Made by a program: the position numbers and the translations under genes
Part shown: positions 10,753-19,404 of the stretch, one piece after another
How the letters are laid out: the number at the start of each line of letters is the position of its first letter
How positions within the stretch are numbered: the stretch's first letter is position 1
Origin: Phialocephala subalpina
Taxonomy: Eukaryota > Ascomycota > Leotiomycetes > Helotiales > Mollisiaceae
Direction of reading: 5' to 3'
Assembly (NCBI GenBank): GCA_900073065.1
Contig: FJOG01000065.1
Coordinates: 117,274-140,032, forward strand
Length of the DNA: 22,759 nt
Notes under the pieces: model-generated
Told to the model about the DNA's origin: nothing
Seen by the model: the letters and a program-made list of their open reading frames with translations, nothing else
The model's database searches: none

Positions 10753-10920
10753 TCAGCTAGACAGGGCCCTTAGGGCCCTGTAAAGTCAGCTGTTTAGGGG
10801 GTTCGGTGACCCCGAAGGTTCAGCTATTCAGGGAGTTAAGTGCTGCGGAACTCAGCTGAACAGGGCCCTAAGGGCCCTGAGGTTCAGCTCTACAGGGATT
10901 TACAGAGGAAGCTTTTAGGG
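10753..10920 (+). repeat. Array of five ~33-bp TCAGCT-anchored promoter repeats with palindromes
   Basis: TCAGCT occurs at 10753, 10786, 10820, 10852 and 10884, giving spacings of 33, 34, 32 and 32 bp. Each unit runs roughly TTCAGCT-nn-ACAGGG and then a variable part. Units 1 and 4 hold near-perfect palindromes: 10761-10781, with 10-bp arms ACAGGGCCCT around one base, and CAGGGCCCTAAGGGCCCTG at 10861-10879. Unit 2 holds a different hairpin, TTCGG-TGACC-CCGAA. Units 3 and 5 keep only CAGGG. The array ends about 20 bp before the TATA box of the gasdermin-like gene. It is likely a cluster of binding sites for a dimeric regulator, or a decayed minisatellite. Confidence 0.75.
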
Positions 10921-10940
10921 GGCCTTAGGGTCTCAGAGCC

Positions 10941-10948
10941 TATAAATA
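10941..10948 (+). promoter_or_regulatory. TATA box of the gasdermin-like gene
   Basis: TATAAATA lies 220 bp before the start codon at 11161, and no ATG is seen between them, so 11161 is the first AUG of any transcript started here. A C/T-rich initiator-like stretch follows around 10970-10985. Confidence 0.65.
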
Positions 10949-11160
10949 CACCGTACCTGTCCACTGTAGAGCCTATCTCTTCAGTCGATTTAGTGGTTAA
11001 ATTTAGTGTTCTTTGTCGCAAGTCACGTGCTCCCACACCCGAATTCAACAAGTCGCCCACGGCTATCGAGAACGCTTTGGTGAGCCTGGTGCAGCTCGTC
11101 GTGATTCTGCAGCATTCGTACTCCGTAGCATCTGGCTCCTGATTCCTGAGCATCACCACC

Positions 11161-12036
11161 ATGCCGAGCCATAAAAGATCCTGGATCTTGGTGAAAGGAT
11201 GCGAATACAATCCAAACCGCTCCTTATCCCTGGGCCAGATCTTCGCCGATCCGTTCGAGCTAAGCTTTCCCCTTCTTCCAGACGGACCATTGCCAATCCC
11301 ACCAGCCAGCCTCGAGTCCTCGTATCAGAATTCGGTAACAGAGAGCTTCAGCTCTCATCTAAGCATGTCCTTCAGAACCTGGGCTGAAATTGACCTCCTA
11401 CCGGTCAAAGGCGACGCAGGCGGCCATCGTCAGGTCTCGAAGTCGCTCTCCTGGCACTTCGACAGACTTGAAGGCCAGATTTTTGTGCCTCGACTGGCGG
11501 ACGTCATTGAAGCCATGAAGGCCGATGAAATCGTTTCCCAGATTCGCCGGTCCAAGTTCAATTTCCGTAAGCGGCTATATATGGTGACTGGAGTGAGGAT
11601 TGCGCGCGGAGCCAGAACGGCGGGCAAAGGTTCGGTTTCGGTTGGAGCGCATGCCAAATTGGGAGCTGATCTGGCAGCCGTTGGAGGGCCTCTAGCCACA
11701 GTTGGAGTTGACGGAAGCATTACGAACACTACGTCCAACGCTCGTTCGTTCAAGGACGCATCAGACTTTGTGTATGCGTATCGGTTGTGCGAGGTTTACT
11801 ATGGAAAGGAGGTCTATTTGAAGCCGTATACTAACGGAGAGACATTTGGGCTGAAAAACCGCGGTGGAGAACATGAAGACAGTGAAATGATGGACGATGA
11901 CGACACGGAAGATGTAGTAGAAGGGGACCAGATTCTTGTGGAAGGGATAAGCAGCTCAGACTATGCTGGGAATGGCGAACTGTGCAAGATACCCGTGTCA
12001 GAGACTTGCGAGGAAGATTATTACATTTTGGGATAG
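11161..12036 (+). CDS. Gasdermin-like protein (HET-Q1/RCD-1 type), 291 aa
   Basis: A single uninterrupted exon with a good start context (CACCATG). The length matches fungal gasdermin-like proteins (roughly 250-290 aa). An N-terminal beta-type segment contains GQIFADPFELSFP (25-37). A central region, RLYMVTGVRIARG (138-150), is followed by a Gly/Ala/Ser-rich amphipathic stretch to about 195, then DFVYAYRLCEVYY (202-214), a short strand VYLKPY (218-223) and NGETFGL (225-231). This order (strand, long beta-hairpin, A-x-R strand, final strand) is how the gasdermin pore-forming domain ends. The tail from about 237 to 291 is strongly acidic (SEMMDDDDTEDVVEGD) and probably inhibitory, cut off on activation. 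No signal peptide or classical membrane helix is seen; such proteins act from the cytoplasm on the inner plasma membrane. The convergent subtilisin gene is the expected activator. The call rests on fold-pattern reading and context, not on a search. Confidence 0.6.
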   Translation: MPSHKRSWILVKGCEYNPNRSLSLGQIFADPFELSFPLLPDGPLPIPPASLESSYQNSVTESFSSHLSMSFRTWAEIDLLPVKGDAGGHRQVSKSLSWHFDRLEGQIFVPRLADVIEAMKADEIVSQIRRSKFNFRKRLYMVTGVRIARGARTAGKGSVSVGAHAKLGADLAAVGGPLATVGVDGSITNTTSNARSFKDASDFVYAYRLCEVYYGKEVYLKPYTNGETFGLKNRGGEHEDSEMMDDDDTEDVVEGDQILVEGISSSDYAGNGELCKIPVSETCEEDYYILG

Positions 12037-12172
12037 GGTGTCCTGGTGCCCCGAGGCTTAGAGTTCCACAACCAGCTCTCCGTGAGAGACTGACAAGAAA
12101 GATTATTGTATTTTGTGATAGGATGCTCTGAGAGTTAACCGTATTCCGAGATGTGGATTAGGTCCTGCAATT
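12037..12172. other. Convergent spacer between gasdermin-like and protease genes
   Basis: Only 136 bp separate the two stop codons, so the 3' untranslated regions probably overlap. A short imperfect duplication is visible: the end of the gasdermin-like frame (GATTATTACATTTTGGGATAGG, near 12016-12037) resembles 12100-12122 (GATTATTGTATTTTGTGATAGG), which suggests a small local duplication of the gene's 3' end. No terminator motif is clear. Confidence 0.5.
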
Positions 12173-14207
12173 TCAAACTTTTTTTTCTATGATGTAAGAG
12201 AGCAAGGCTGGTATATCCTTTCGCCTCCCCGTTTTAATAAATATCCACGGCTTGACATAGTGATAACAAGCATCCCCCTCCTTATACTCATCTAACATTT
12301 CTAGGAAAACAGTTTTCATCCCATCAAAACGTTTGAGCTCCTCAACTTGAAGTATCTTGGTCTCTCGGCCTTGCCACGCAAACTCCAATACGCCAGCTGC
12401 GACAGCCGCGGCAATTGGAGTCGCACATGATGTCCCTGATAGACGTTTGTATGGCCTTTCCTTGAGTGTCTCCATTTCGGGATCCTCACCGGCTAGAGCC
12501 AGAGGCCAGGCACCTTCAATGTTCTCACCAGGGAACATAAAGTTCTCGCGGCTATTCCTTGGTCTCGGGTTAAAGGTGGATCCGATACCGTCCTTGTCTG
12601 CTGAGAATATGCAGAACACATCTTTCATTCGAGCTGGAAAGCGGATCGGTTTATCCTCGTTGCACGTGTTGTTAGCTGCTGACGCAAATATCAACACGGA
12701 CTTGCAGACTGCTGTCCTGATTTCTTGCACCACATCTTTATCCTCCTTAGGAAATCCCAGTGAAATTGAGATGATGTCGACGTTCCAAGTCTCAGTGGCA
12801 TATTTGATGGCCTGTAGAGAGTAAGTGCCGATCGAAAGGCATTCGTTATAACTTACAGTTGCCAGAGTTTTAAGTCTAGATGCAGGTGCGTGACTTCGTT
12901 CGAAGACTCGCCCAATGTGAATCTCGGCATTCGGTGCAAACTTGAGGAGAAGAGACGTGCAGTGAGTACCGTGTCCATCAAGATCACTCATACTGGATTC
13001 ATTCTTGACGAAGTCATAATACTTGACGAGACCCTTTTGCGTGGCATCAATAATGTCTGGGTGAAAGAGATCTGCACCGGTATCTAATACAGCGATCTTG
13101 ACACGAGGAGAAAGGCTGCTAGGCCCTTCCTTTCTGGATGCGTCGATGCAAGTCTCAAATTCCTCCGCCATGAAATCAAACCAAGTGGATGGGCGCTTTC
13201 TTCTATCCAACAGTTAGCTATCTACCAGAAACCATGACTAACAGCTTCTACCTTTTCGACATGGGTGCACCCATCGCATCACCTTCATTGCCGCTATCAC
13301 CATTCTCAGATACTGGCCGTGCATTTTTAGATTTTCGTGCCTTGCCTACAAAATCTAGCCACAATCGGTCGTCTTTCACAGAGCTTGGCTTCTGATTTTG
13401 ATGCTGAGAGCGATACCTCTCGCGGTGATGCGGAATTCTGCTGTTCTGTCGTGGGAACTGAACAACTCGTATGTCTGACGAATCTCGAGTCGCAACTGGA
13501 CGGCAAGTGGAAATAATAACTTTGACAATCGAATGGATCCCCCTTGCAACCAAATTTACAAAGATGTCTTTGAAAGCAGTTGGCCAGGAAAGTGCGCCCA
13601 GGTTTCTTCTACCCATTGATTCAAGATCGACGACGATGTAGACTTCAGGAAGTCCTTCGATAAGGGAAGTGAGAACCTCGAACCACTCAGATTCCGATGT
13701 TGCCCTCTCAAATTTGAGACAGCAAGTCGCAAGTGTACTCTGAAGGTGTAACCTGGCGTTCTTCTGCAGCAATTGAAGGCACAGTTGTGCAAGAATATCC
13801 TGTCCAGAGTATTTCTTAGGGTCCTCTCCATATTGTGGCTTTGGTTGGTCGTTGAGTGCCCAAATGAGTGGAACATCTTTCGACTCGATGAGTTCAATTG
13901 TTTCAATGGCAATCTTCTCGACCTGATCTTTTGTTGACTGAGAGCCTTCTAGTACGATCAAGGAAGATAAATTGGACGCAGCCCAGGTATGGAGGGCGAA
14001 CCAGAAAAAGTCATTGGAGATTGGTCTCTTGCTCTTGTCTTCCCGACATCTTCTGAGAGCTTGAATGGCCTTGGATCTCTCCCTGATTTGGTATGGATTG
14101 AATTGCAGCTTTGAACATGCAATTTGAATCGCCTGCGAGACATCTGTTGTGGAGTGCCCATGGTCATGAAGCTCCCGCACAAGCTGCGTAAGCTGAGTGG
14201 TATTCAT
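12173..14207 (-). CDS. NTPase-like/subtilisin (S8) fusion protease, 646 aa
   Basis: Three exons: 14207-13252, 13202-12857 and 12811-12173 (1,941 nt, an exact multiple of three). Intron 1 is 49 nt (AG|GTAGAA, branch CTAAC, acceptor TAG). Intron 2 is 45 nt, in frame and without stops (donor GTAAGT, acceptor ACAG); removing it restores the usual AIKYA helix. The first ATG in frame is at 14207. Residues 1-310 resemble a fungal NACHT/STAND core that has lost its P-loop: LIVLEGSQSTKDQ (83-95) at the Walker A position, VYIVVDLESM (189-198) like Walker B, and KVIISTCRP (229-237) like sensor 1. Residues 340-600 are a subtilisin domain with the triad Asp359 (VLDTGAD), His396 (GHGTHC) and Ser562 (SGTSCATP), and oxyanion Asn481 (SAANN). 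There is no signal peptide or propeptide, so it is an intracellular protease. It converges on the gasdermin-like gene, its likely substrate, as in HET-Q2/HET-Q1. The NTPase-like part may sense the trigger. Confidence 0.9.
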
Positions 14208-14937
14208 GAGGCAGGACAAAATTGCGAGAGACTAATGCTTGATGCCCACGAACAAAGGTATCAGACGGGACCAGAAGAAGCTTCTAGTCGAGATACTGTC
14301 CGCCCATTGTCATGGGGTGAGTTGGCACCAGGGCCACGTAGTCGTGCCTATGTGCCTCACTAACGTATTGGTTAGGTAAATATGATCTGATTATATAATC
14401 ATGCCTTCGGAGCGGAAGTACCTTTATCCTGTTTTGCTCTTGGATTATGGCTGAGTGCCTGGGGTAAGATTTTACAACACTCGCTTTCCCAACCCGCACC
14501 CAAACTGTCACCACAGCTACCACCTCTGCCATGTTCTAGATACTCAACAACGCCATTTGAACACGCCCTCCTCTCCATCCTCCTCTTATCTCCTACACCT
14601 CAATCGCTCTACATCGCGACAAATCCTTCGCTCGCTGTCGTGTTTCCTGGCGTGGTTGGTTCCAGCAGCTCGTCCCCCCTTTCCTCTACGACTCAAGGGT
14701 TCGTACGCAAGAATCGTCCGGCAAAACGAACTACGACCGTCGAAGTTGACCATTTTACATGCGCGTAGCAACCAACGCTCCGTATTCATTTGCCTTCGTG
14801 GTTACTGATACCCTGAGAACACCGGAGGCGTAGTCGGCCTGGAAGTTGGTGGAGGTGGAATCAGTGTGGAACAGCATATGTGCTGTTGGAGGGTTGTTTT
14901 TTAAGATCCACGCCGTGGACATTCAATCACCAACACC
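14208..14937. other. Divergent intergenic region
   Basis: This is the shared upstream region of the protease gene (minus) and the glutamine-rich gene (plus). Open frames at 14284-14532 minus and 14455-14808 plus show no family resemblance. A C/T-rich stretch at about 14565-14630 (repeated TCCTCC and CTCC) looks like a fungal promoter or leader for the plus-strand gene. No TATA box is obvious. Confidence 0.45.
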
Positions 14938-16509
14938 ATGATGACGAGTGTGGCGAGTTACTCACCACATCCAGGTGGAATGCAGCCGCATCCAGGCATG
15001 GCTCAAGGCCATCCCATGGGCGTACCGCATAACCCGGGACAGCCAGGACAACCAGGTCCAGGTATGCCTCAGCAAATGCATATGGGAGTCTCTGGACCAG
15101 GACCTCAAGTCAGTCAAGGAGCTATGATAGGTGGTATGCCTCCTGGAGCTGGTGGACCGAGTCAACACGCGCTACAACATTTGAACCCAGATCAAAAGCA
15201 GCAGGCGCAAATATTCCAGCAGCAACAGGCAATGGCTTGTAAGTGAAGTTTGTTTTGAATTCGGGCAAAGGCTGTATAAATGGCAGCCTTGTGCCTTGTC
15301 CTTTCTTAACGGGCCGAAGAGCTGACATGGATCTTAATTATAGTCGCGAACAACCCGTCCATGCAACAACTCCAGCAACAGCAGATGATTCAACATCAGA
15401 GGCAACAACAAGCTGCTCGTCAAGCAATGCTGGCTCAACAGTATAGCGGAATGCCAGGGCAGATGGGGCCAAATCCACAAGGTTTATTTCAAGTGCCACA
15501 GGCACCTCACGTACAGATGCAGCAGACACTCCAGAATCTGATTAATCAGCAGCAGCGAGAGCGAGCGGCGGAAGGGCGTCACGGTGCTCAGGATGCTGGT
15601 ACAAATGCTCCCAACTCGCACTCATCTGGAATGAATCAAATGACACAGGCGCAATTTCGGGCAATGCGAGGAAATCCGATGGCTCGACCGGTCAATCTGC
15701 CACAACACCTTCAGCAGCAACAACAACAGGCGGAGCATAGCTTGCAACAACAGCAAGCTCAGGCCAAGGCCCAGGCACAGCACCACCAGGTAGGACTTCT
15801 CCAATTTATCTCTGGCAGATTACGTGTTTGATTTGAGCTCTACTAACACTTACAGCATCAACAGCAGCTTATAATGGCTCAGCAAATCGCGATGCAACAA
15901 CAAGCAAATGCTCAAGCTCAAGCTGGGAATAGCTCCCAAGGTCAACCAAATCAGATGAACCCACAGCAAGGTCCAAATATGCAAGCCCAGACAGCGATGA
16001 TGCAGCAGGCCCACCAACAACAACAGCAAACGGCACAGGCGGCTGCAGCCTCGCAGCAGCAACAACAACTCGGAAGGCTGAATGCTGCTGCTGCGAAAGA
16101 GTCGAAGATACCGTCCAAGAAGATATCAATTGCCGATTACAGGAATATGAAGAAGACTGGTGTCACTTCTGCTGGTCTTCCTAGCAAGTCCGGACACATG
16201 AGAAACACAAGCGCTATATCTGGAGGAGAGAGAGGCAAAAATAATGCATGGGAGCATATGAGGAATCAGAGAAATGCGCCAGGCAGCATGAGGCCAAATG
16301 CCTCCAACAACTTCGGTCATGAACCCGGTAGTAAAACATTGGGTTTATACAGGATTTGCAAAGCTCCGCAGCTATCGAGTCCCCATTCAACTATATCTAC
16401 TGACAATACCGCCGGTTATAGTGCTCGGAAAGCCACTCTTTTTGCTGAGCTTGCCAAGAACAAGCGGCCAGAGGCTCGAACAGAAAGAAACAGAGGAAAC
16501 AAAGGCTAG
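14938..16509 (+). CDS. Glutamine-rich regulator-like protein (PtaB/LDB-type N-terminus), 466 aa
   Basis: Three exons: 14938-15238, 15344-15789 and 15856-16509. Introns are 105 nt (GTAAGT...TATAG) and 66 nt (GTAGGA, branch TACTAAC, TTACAG), and phases match. The start has a good context (CACCATGATG). The protein opens with a Met/Pro/Gly/His-rich segment (MMTSVASYSPHPGGMQPHPG), then HALQHLNP, long Gln runs, and MARPVNLPQHLQQ. This style recalls the Gln-rich N-terminus of fungal PtaB/LIM-domain-binding co-regulators of adhesion and development. The conserved LDB domain that should follow is not present. Instead the chain goes on with KKISIADYRNMKKTG (about 337-351) and a basic tail (FAELAKNKRPEAR) of unclear origin, stopping just before the RIP relic begins. 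It may therefore be truncated, chimeric, or a different Gln-rich nuclear protein. The last 60 codons are the least certain. Confidence 0.65.
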
Positions 16510-16562
16510 AATGAGAGCGAAAGAGTCTTAGAGTGGAGACGGAGAACGGGAGCAAGAGAAAA

Positions 16563-18340
16563 GGCGTCTAATATAGCGTAGAAGATCCAATTGTGCTGCT
16601 GGGCGATGACGACTCAAGTGCCTCTGAAGCCGAAGCCGATGACGGTGGTCTTCGTGCCGAAAGTGCAGCGGCAGACGAGGGCCTTCTCGATAGCCCAGAA
16701 ACGGCTATCGACTCGACAACTCCGGCCCCTCCTTCCAATCCCGATGTGTGGCACGATATTGACGACTTCCTCGAGACGGCACAGCGCTTGCGGCGCTCTG
16801 AACAAAAACCTTCGACGATCGATTGCATGTGCCCTTATGCTTCCTCTTCCCGTGTCTCGAGCGAGCCATTGTACGGCCACATCAGTGCGGCAGGCCAATA
16901 TACCGTCCGCGCCAGATCCGAGGCCACGATGTCCCATCCTGCTCGTTCTCGCAATCAACCCCCAAATCATCTTCCTACGGATCGAAGCGCAGGAGACAAA
17001 TATGAGCCGATCCGCTTTGCACTGAATTCCGATATTTTTAATGGGGAGGAGAGACTGCGGTAAGAGGAGGAGTAGGAGGATAAGGACTACGGCAACGATA
17101 ATGAGGACGGCAGGCAACCGCAGTAAGAGGTCATGGAAAATGTGGCAGCGGCGCTAATGACCGGAAAAGTTGGCGGTACTTACTAATGCAGTAAGAAGGG
17201 TGAAAGTCTAAGGCTGGCTAACCACGATTCATTTTCGAAGCCGAGTCAAAATAAGTTGGGAAACTATAGCGATCGTTATAATAGTATTGAGCTTAAAAGT
17301 AATCTCGAGTCGGACGACGATAATAAGAGGCCACATTTTACTAAGCGGAAACGACCGTCTTCATTCAACGGCCTAATGCACAAGAAGCGCGAGCATTATC
17401 TCGAATAAAAGTTTATTCGTCAATATAAACTACACTCTAAGTCTTATCGATACTCTTCGAAATCTCACTTCCCTTTTGACTAGCGTTCGAAAATCACCTT
17501 AGTATTTAATTATAGTAGATTCAAGGGACTAAAATACGGCTCACTATTTCGTAATAAGGACTAAAATGAAGAGGAGTTGTAAGAGTAATAGGGAGCGAAG
17601 CGGCGGCACTAGGACGGGGCTGAGGAGACTAGTAGCGGCATCCATTAGTCCGAGGGTAACGAATATAATCATAATACAAGCGACGAGGACGATAAGGAAC
17701 CACGACTTGCAAAACGGCGGAAACTACCCTTAATATCAACCGACGTAGCTCTTACGCCTCCCTTTAAGCATAGCCCGAAGCCTTGCCTTAAATAGCCTCA
17801 CGGCTTAGCGCCATTTTCAACTACGCAACTTGAGATGGACGAGTCGCCGCTTTTAATCGATTACGGGCATTTTTCAATTCCGGGAGATAACGAGTACTAT
17901 TATACTCCATTTACTTCTCGTAGTCCCTTAATTATAGTAAAGTCGGCACTAGTTGCGGAGTACTAGAAATAGCCTTTTTAAAGTTTCTTAAAACGCATTA
18001 CAATTAGTAATTAAACGATATATAATCTCGAATTTACGTTACTACGTATCCCCGAGCATTTAAACTTTTTACTCCATTCGGAGGTTTTAAGTATTGGCTC
18101 TAAGGAATCGTCGGCAAAGATTATAATCTCTCATAAGGCCGTCGCGTCTCGCAAGCCGGGCAAGGAATTGACGAAGGAATAAAAGAATTTATTGGCCAAG
18201 ATAATTCATAAAAACGAGACTTAAATAGAAATAAAGCGGCATTTCTTAAACTATACGTTATAATCATTGAAAGAGAATTTCTTTACGAAGTAAAAAGGAA
18301 AACTTCGAAACGAGATCGAAAACTTAATATAAAGAATAGA
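16563..18340 (+). pseudogene. SANT/Myb-like multicopy family protein, heavily RIP-mutated copy 2
   Basis: One reading frame (codon starts divisible by three) carries family-like protein for about 590 codons, interrupted by some twenty stops that are all TAA or TAG. There is no frameshift until the last few codons, near 18310. The first part is still open (16593-17063): an acidic region (LLGDDDSSASEAEADDGG) with PDVWHDIDDFLETAQRLRRS. The middle repeats the block found in copy 1 (SSGIH, SEGNE, NTSDEDD, AKRRKLP, and KSALVAEY). The C-terminus differs from copy 1: GKELTKE(stop)KNLLAKII, then a region ending SLKENFFTK and a basic tail, which is another SANT-like type. GC content falls along the copy and merges into AT-rich DNA, so the mutation load is greater than in copy 1. 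There is no function; it is a relic. Confidence 0.8.
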
Positions 18341-19207
18341 AATACGTAAATAGTTATAAAATATGCTTTATATAATCGTAAGTATTATTTCTCGAAACGT
18401 TTCCAAATTCAATAAATATTTTAATATATATTTTCTTATTTATTATAATAGTGAATTATTATAAGTTTACGGGTTTAAATATCTTATATTTATCGTTTCT
18501 TTATATAAATATATTTTTAAATTAATTTTTAAATATAAGTAATATTAGCAATTATTAAATTTTATTTAAATTGGAAGAAATTTATATAATTTTTAAATAT
18601 TCGAAAATTATTTAAACGCTTTTCGTAAGTTTATTTCTCGAATATAAGCGATATATCCAATTAATAAATAAATCGATTTATAAAGGAAATAGTAATTTGA
18701 GAATATATTAACGTAATTTATAATTTATACTTTTAATTAAAGTTCGAAAATCACTATAATATTTAATACCGAGAATCGATTTTTTTTGCTGGTATTTTCC
18801 GCATTACAAATTATAAATATAAATAGTAATAATTTAAGCGGATTATTTAATAATATTTTATCGATATTAATCGAAATTACGTTTTATTCGTATTTTATAT
18901 ACTATTACTTTTTTATGATAATAATTCGAGAGGGCAAAGTATTTCTTTCGGTAAACTTATTTAATTTATCGAGAATATTAACTATATAAAGAAGATCGAC
19001 GATTTTACTATTAAGCCGATAAAATAATATTCGTTCCTTTTGATTGGCTTTAATTGGTATACCTTATTACGATCCTCGTTCGATAAAGTAACTCTATTAA
19101 CTACTAGGGAAATAAGTTATACCCACGTTGATATTATATATACCCGGCCTTAAGAAGGCAAAGCTATATATGCCCAAGTTCTTACGTCGTAAAAAAGTAA
19201 ACCGTTT

Positions 19208-19404
19208 AATGGCGATAATAATAATTTGAGTAATAGCGATCCTAATTTTAATAGCGATAATAATTGGTATTCGAGTAAAAATAATTAGGGTTTGAATACG
19301 AGAGTGAATATCCTATGGGATTTTATAAACGAGTAGCGCTTATTAGTATAATAGAAAAAAGGCAAATTTTGGAAGTGGATTTTCCGTAAGTTCTTAAATA
19401 GAAT
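19208..19404 (+). pseudogene. Third SANT/Myb-like relic, C-terminal domain
   Basis: Within AT-rich DNA one frame still spells the end of a SANT-like domain: an Asn/Ser/Asp-rich lead (NGDNNNLSNSD), then NTRVNILWDFINE, a TAG, RLLV, two adjacent stops, and KKGKFWKWIFRKFLNR. The pattern W-x-x-x-x-E-(Q)-R-L-L with KWIF-x-KF is typical of Myb-like domains in multicopy fungal proteins, and the stops sit where Gln would be expected. It differs from the C-terminal types of copies 1 and 2. The CCAAT-like and pyrimidine-rich sequence at 19030-19190 may be its promoter or leader. Confidence 0.6.

Noticed and set aside
10753..10930. Telomere-like TTAGGG/CCCTAA words in the promoter array
   Set aside because: Each occurs singly inside GGGCCC palindromes, not in tandem, so this is not an interstitial telomere tract.
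10840..11142. 100-codon plus-strand frame before the gasdermin-like gene
   Set aside because: It begins inside the repeat array upstream of the TATA box, so it would not be in the transcript from that promoter, and it has no family resemblance.
16591..17063. Two long overlapping frames as a separate acidic protein gene
   Set aside because: The frame continues past the stop as recognisable family protein with TAA/TAG interruptions. It is the least-damaged 5' part of the copy 2 pseudogene.
16563..18340. Stop-codon reassignment (TAA/TAG read as Gln)
   Set aside because: The intact genes in the window end normally, and the stops occur only in repeated AT-shifted copies, so RIP mutation of CAA/CAG explains them.
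18786..18989. 67-codon frame in AT-rich DNA
   Set aside because: Ile/Asn/Tyr/Phe-rich translation typical of AT-only sequence, with no start context and no homology pattern.
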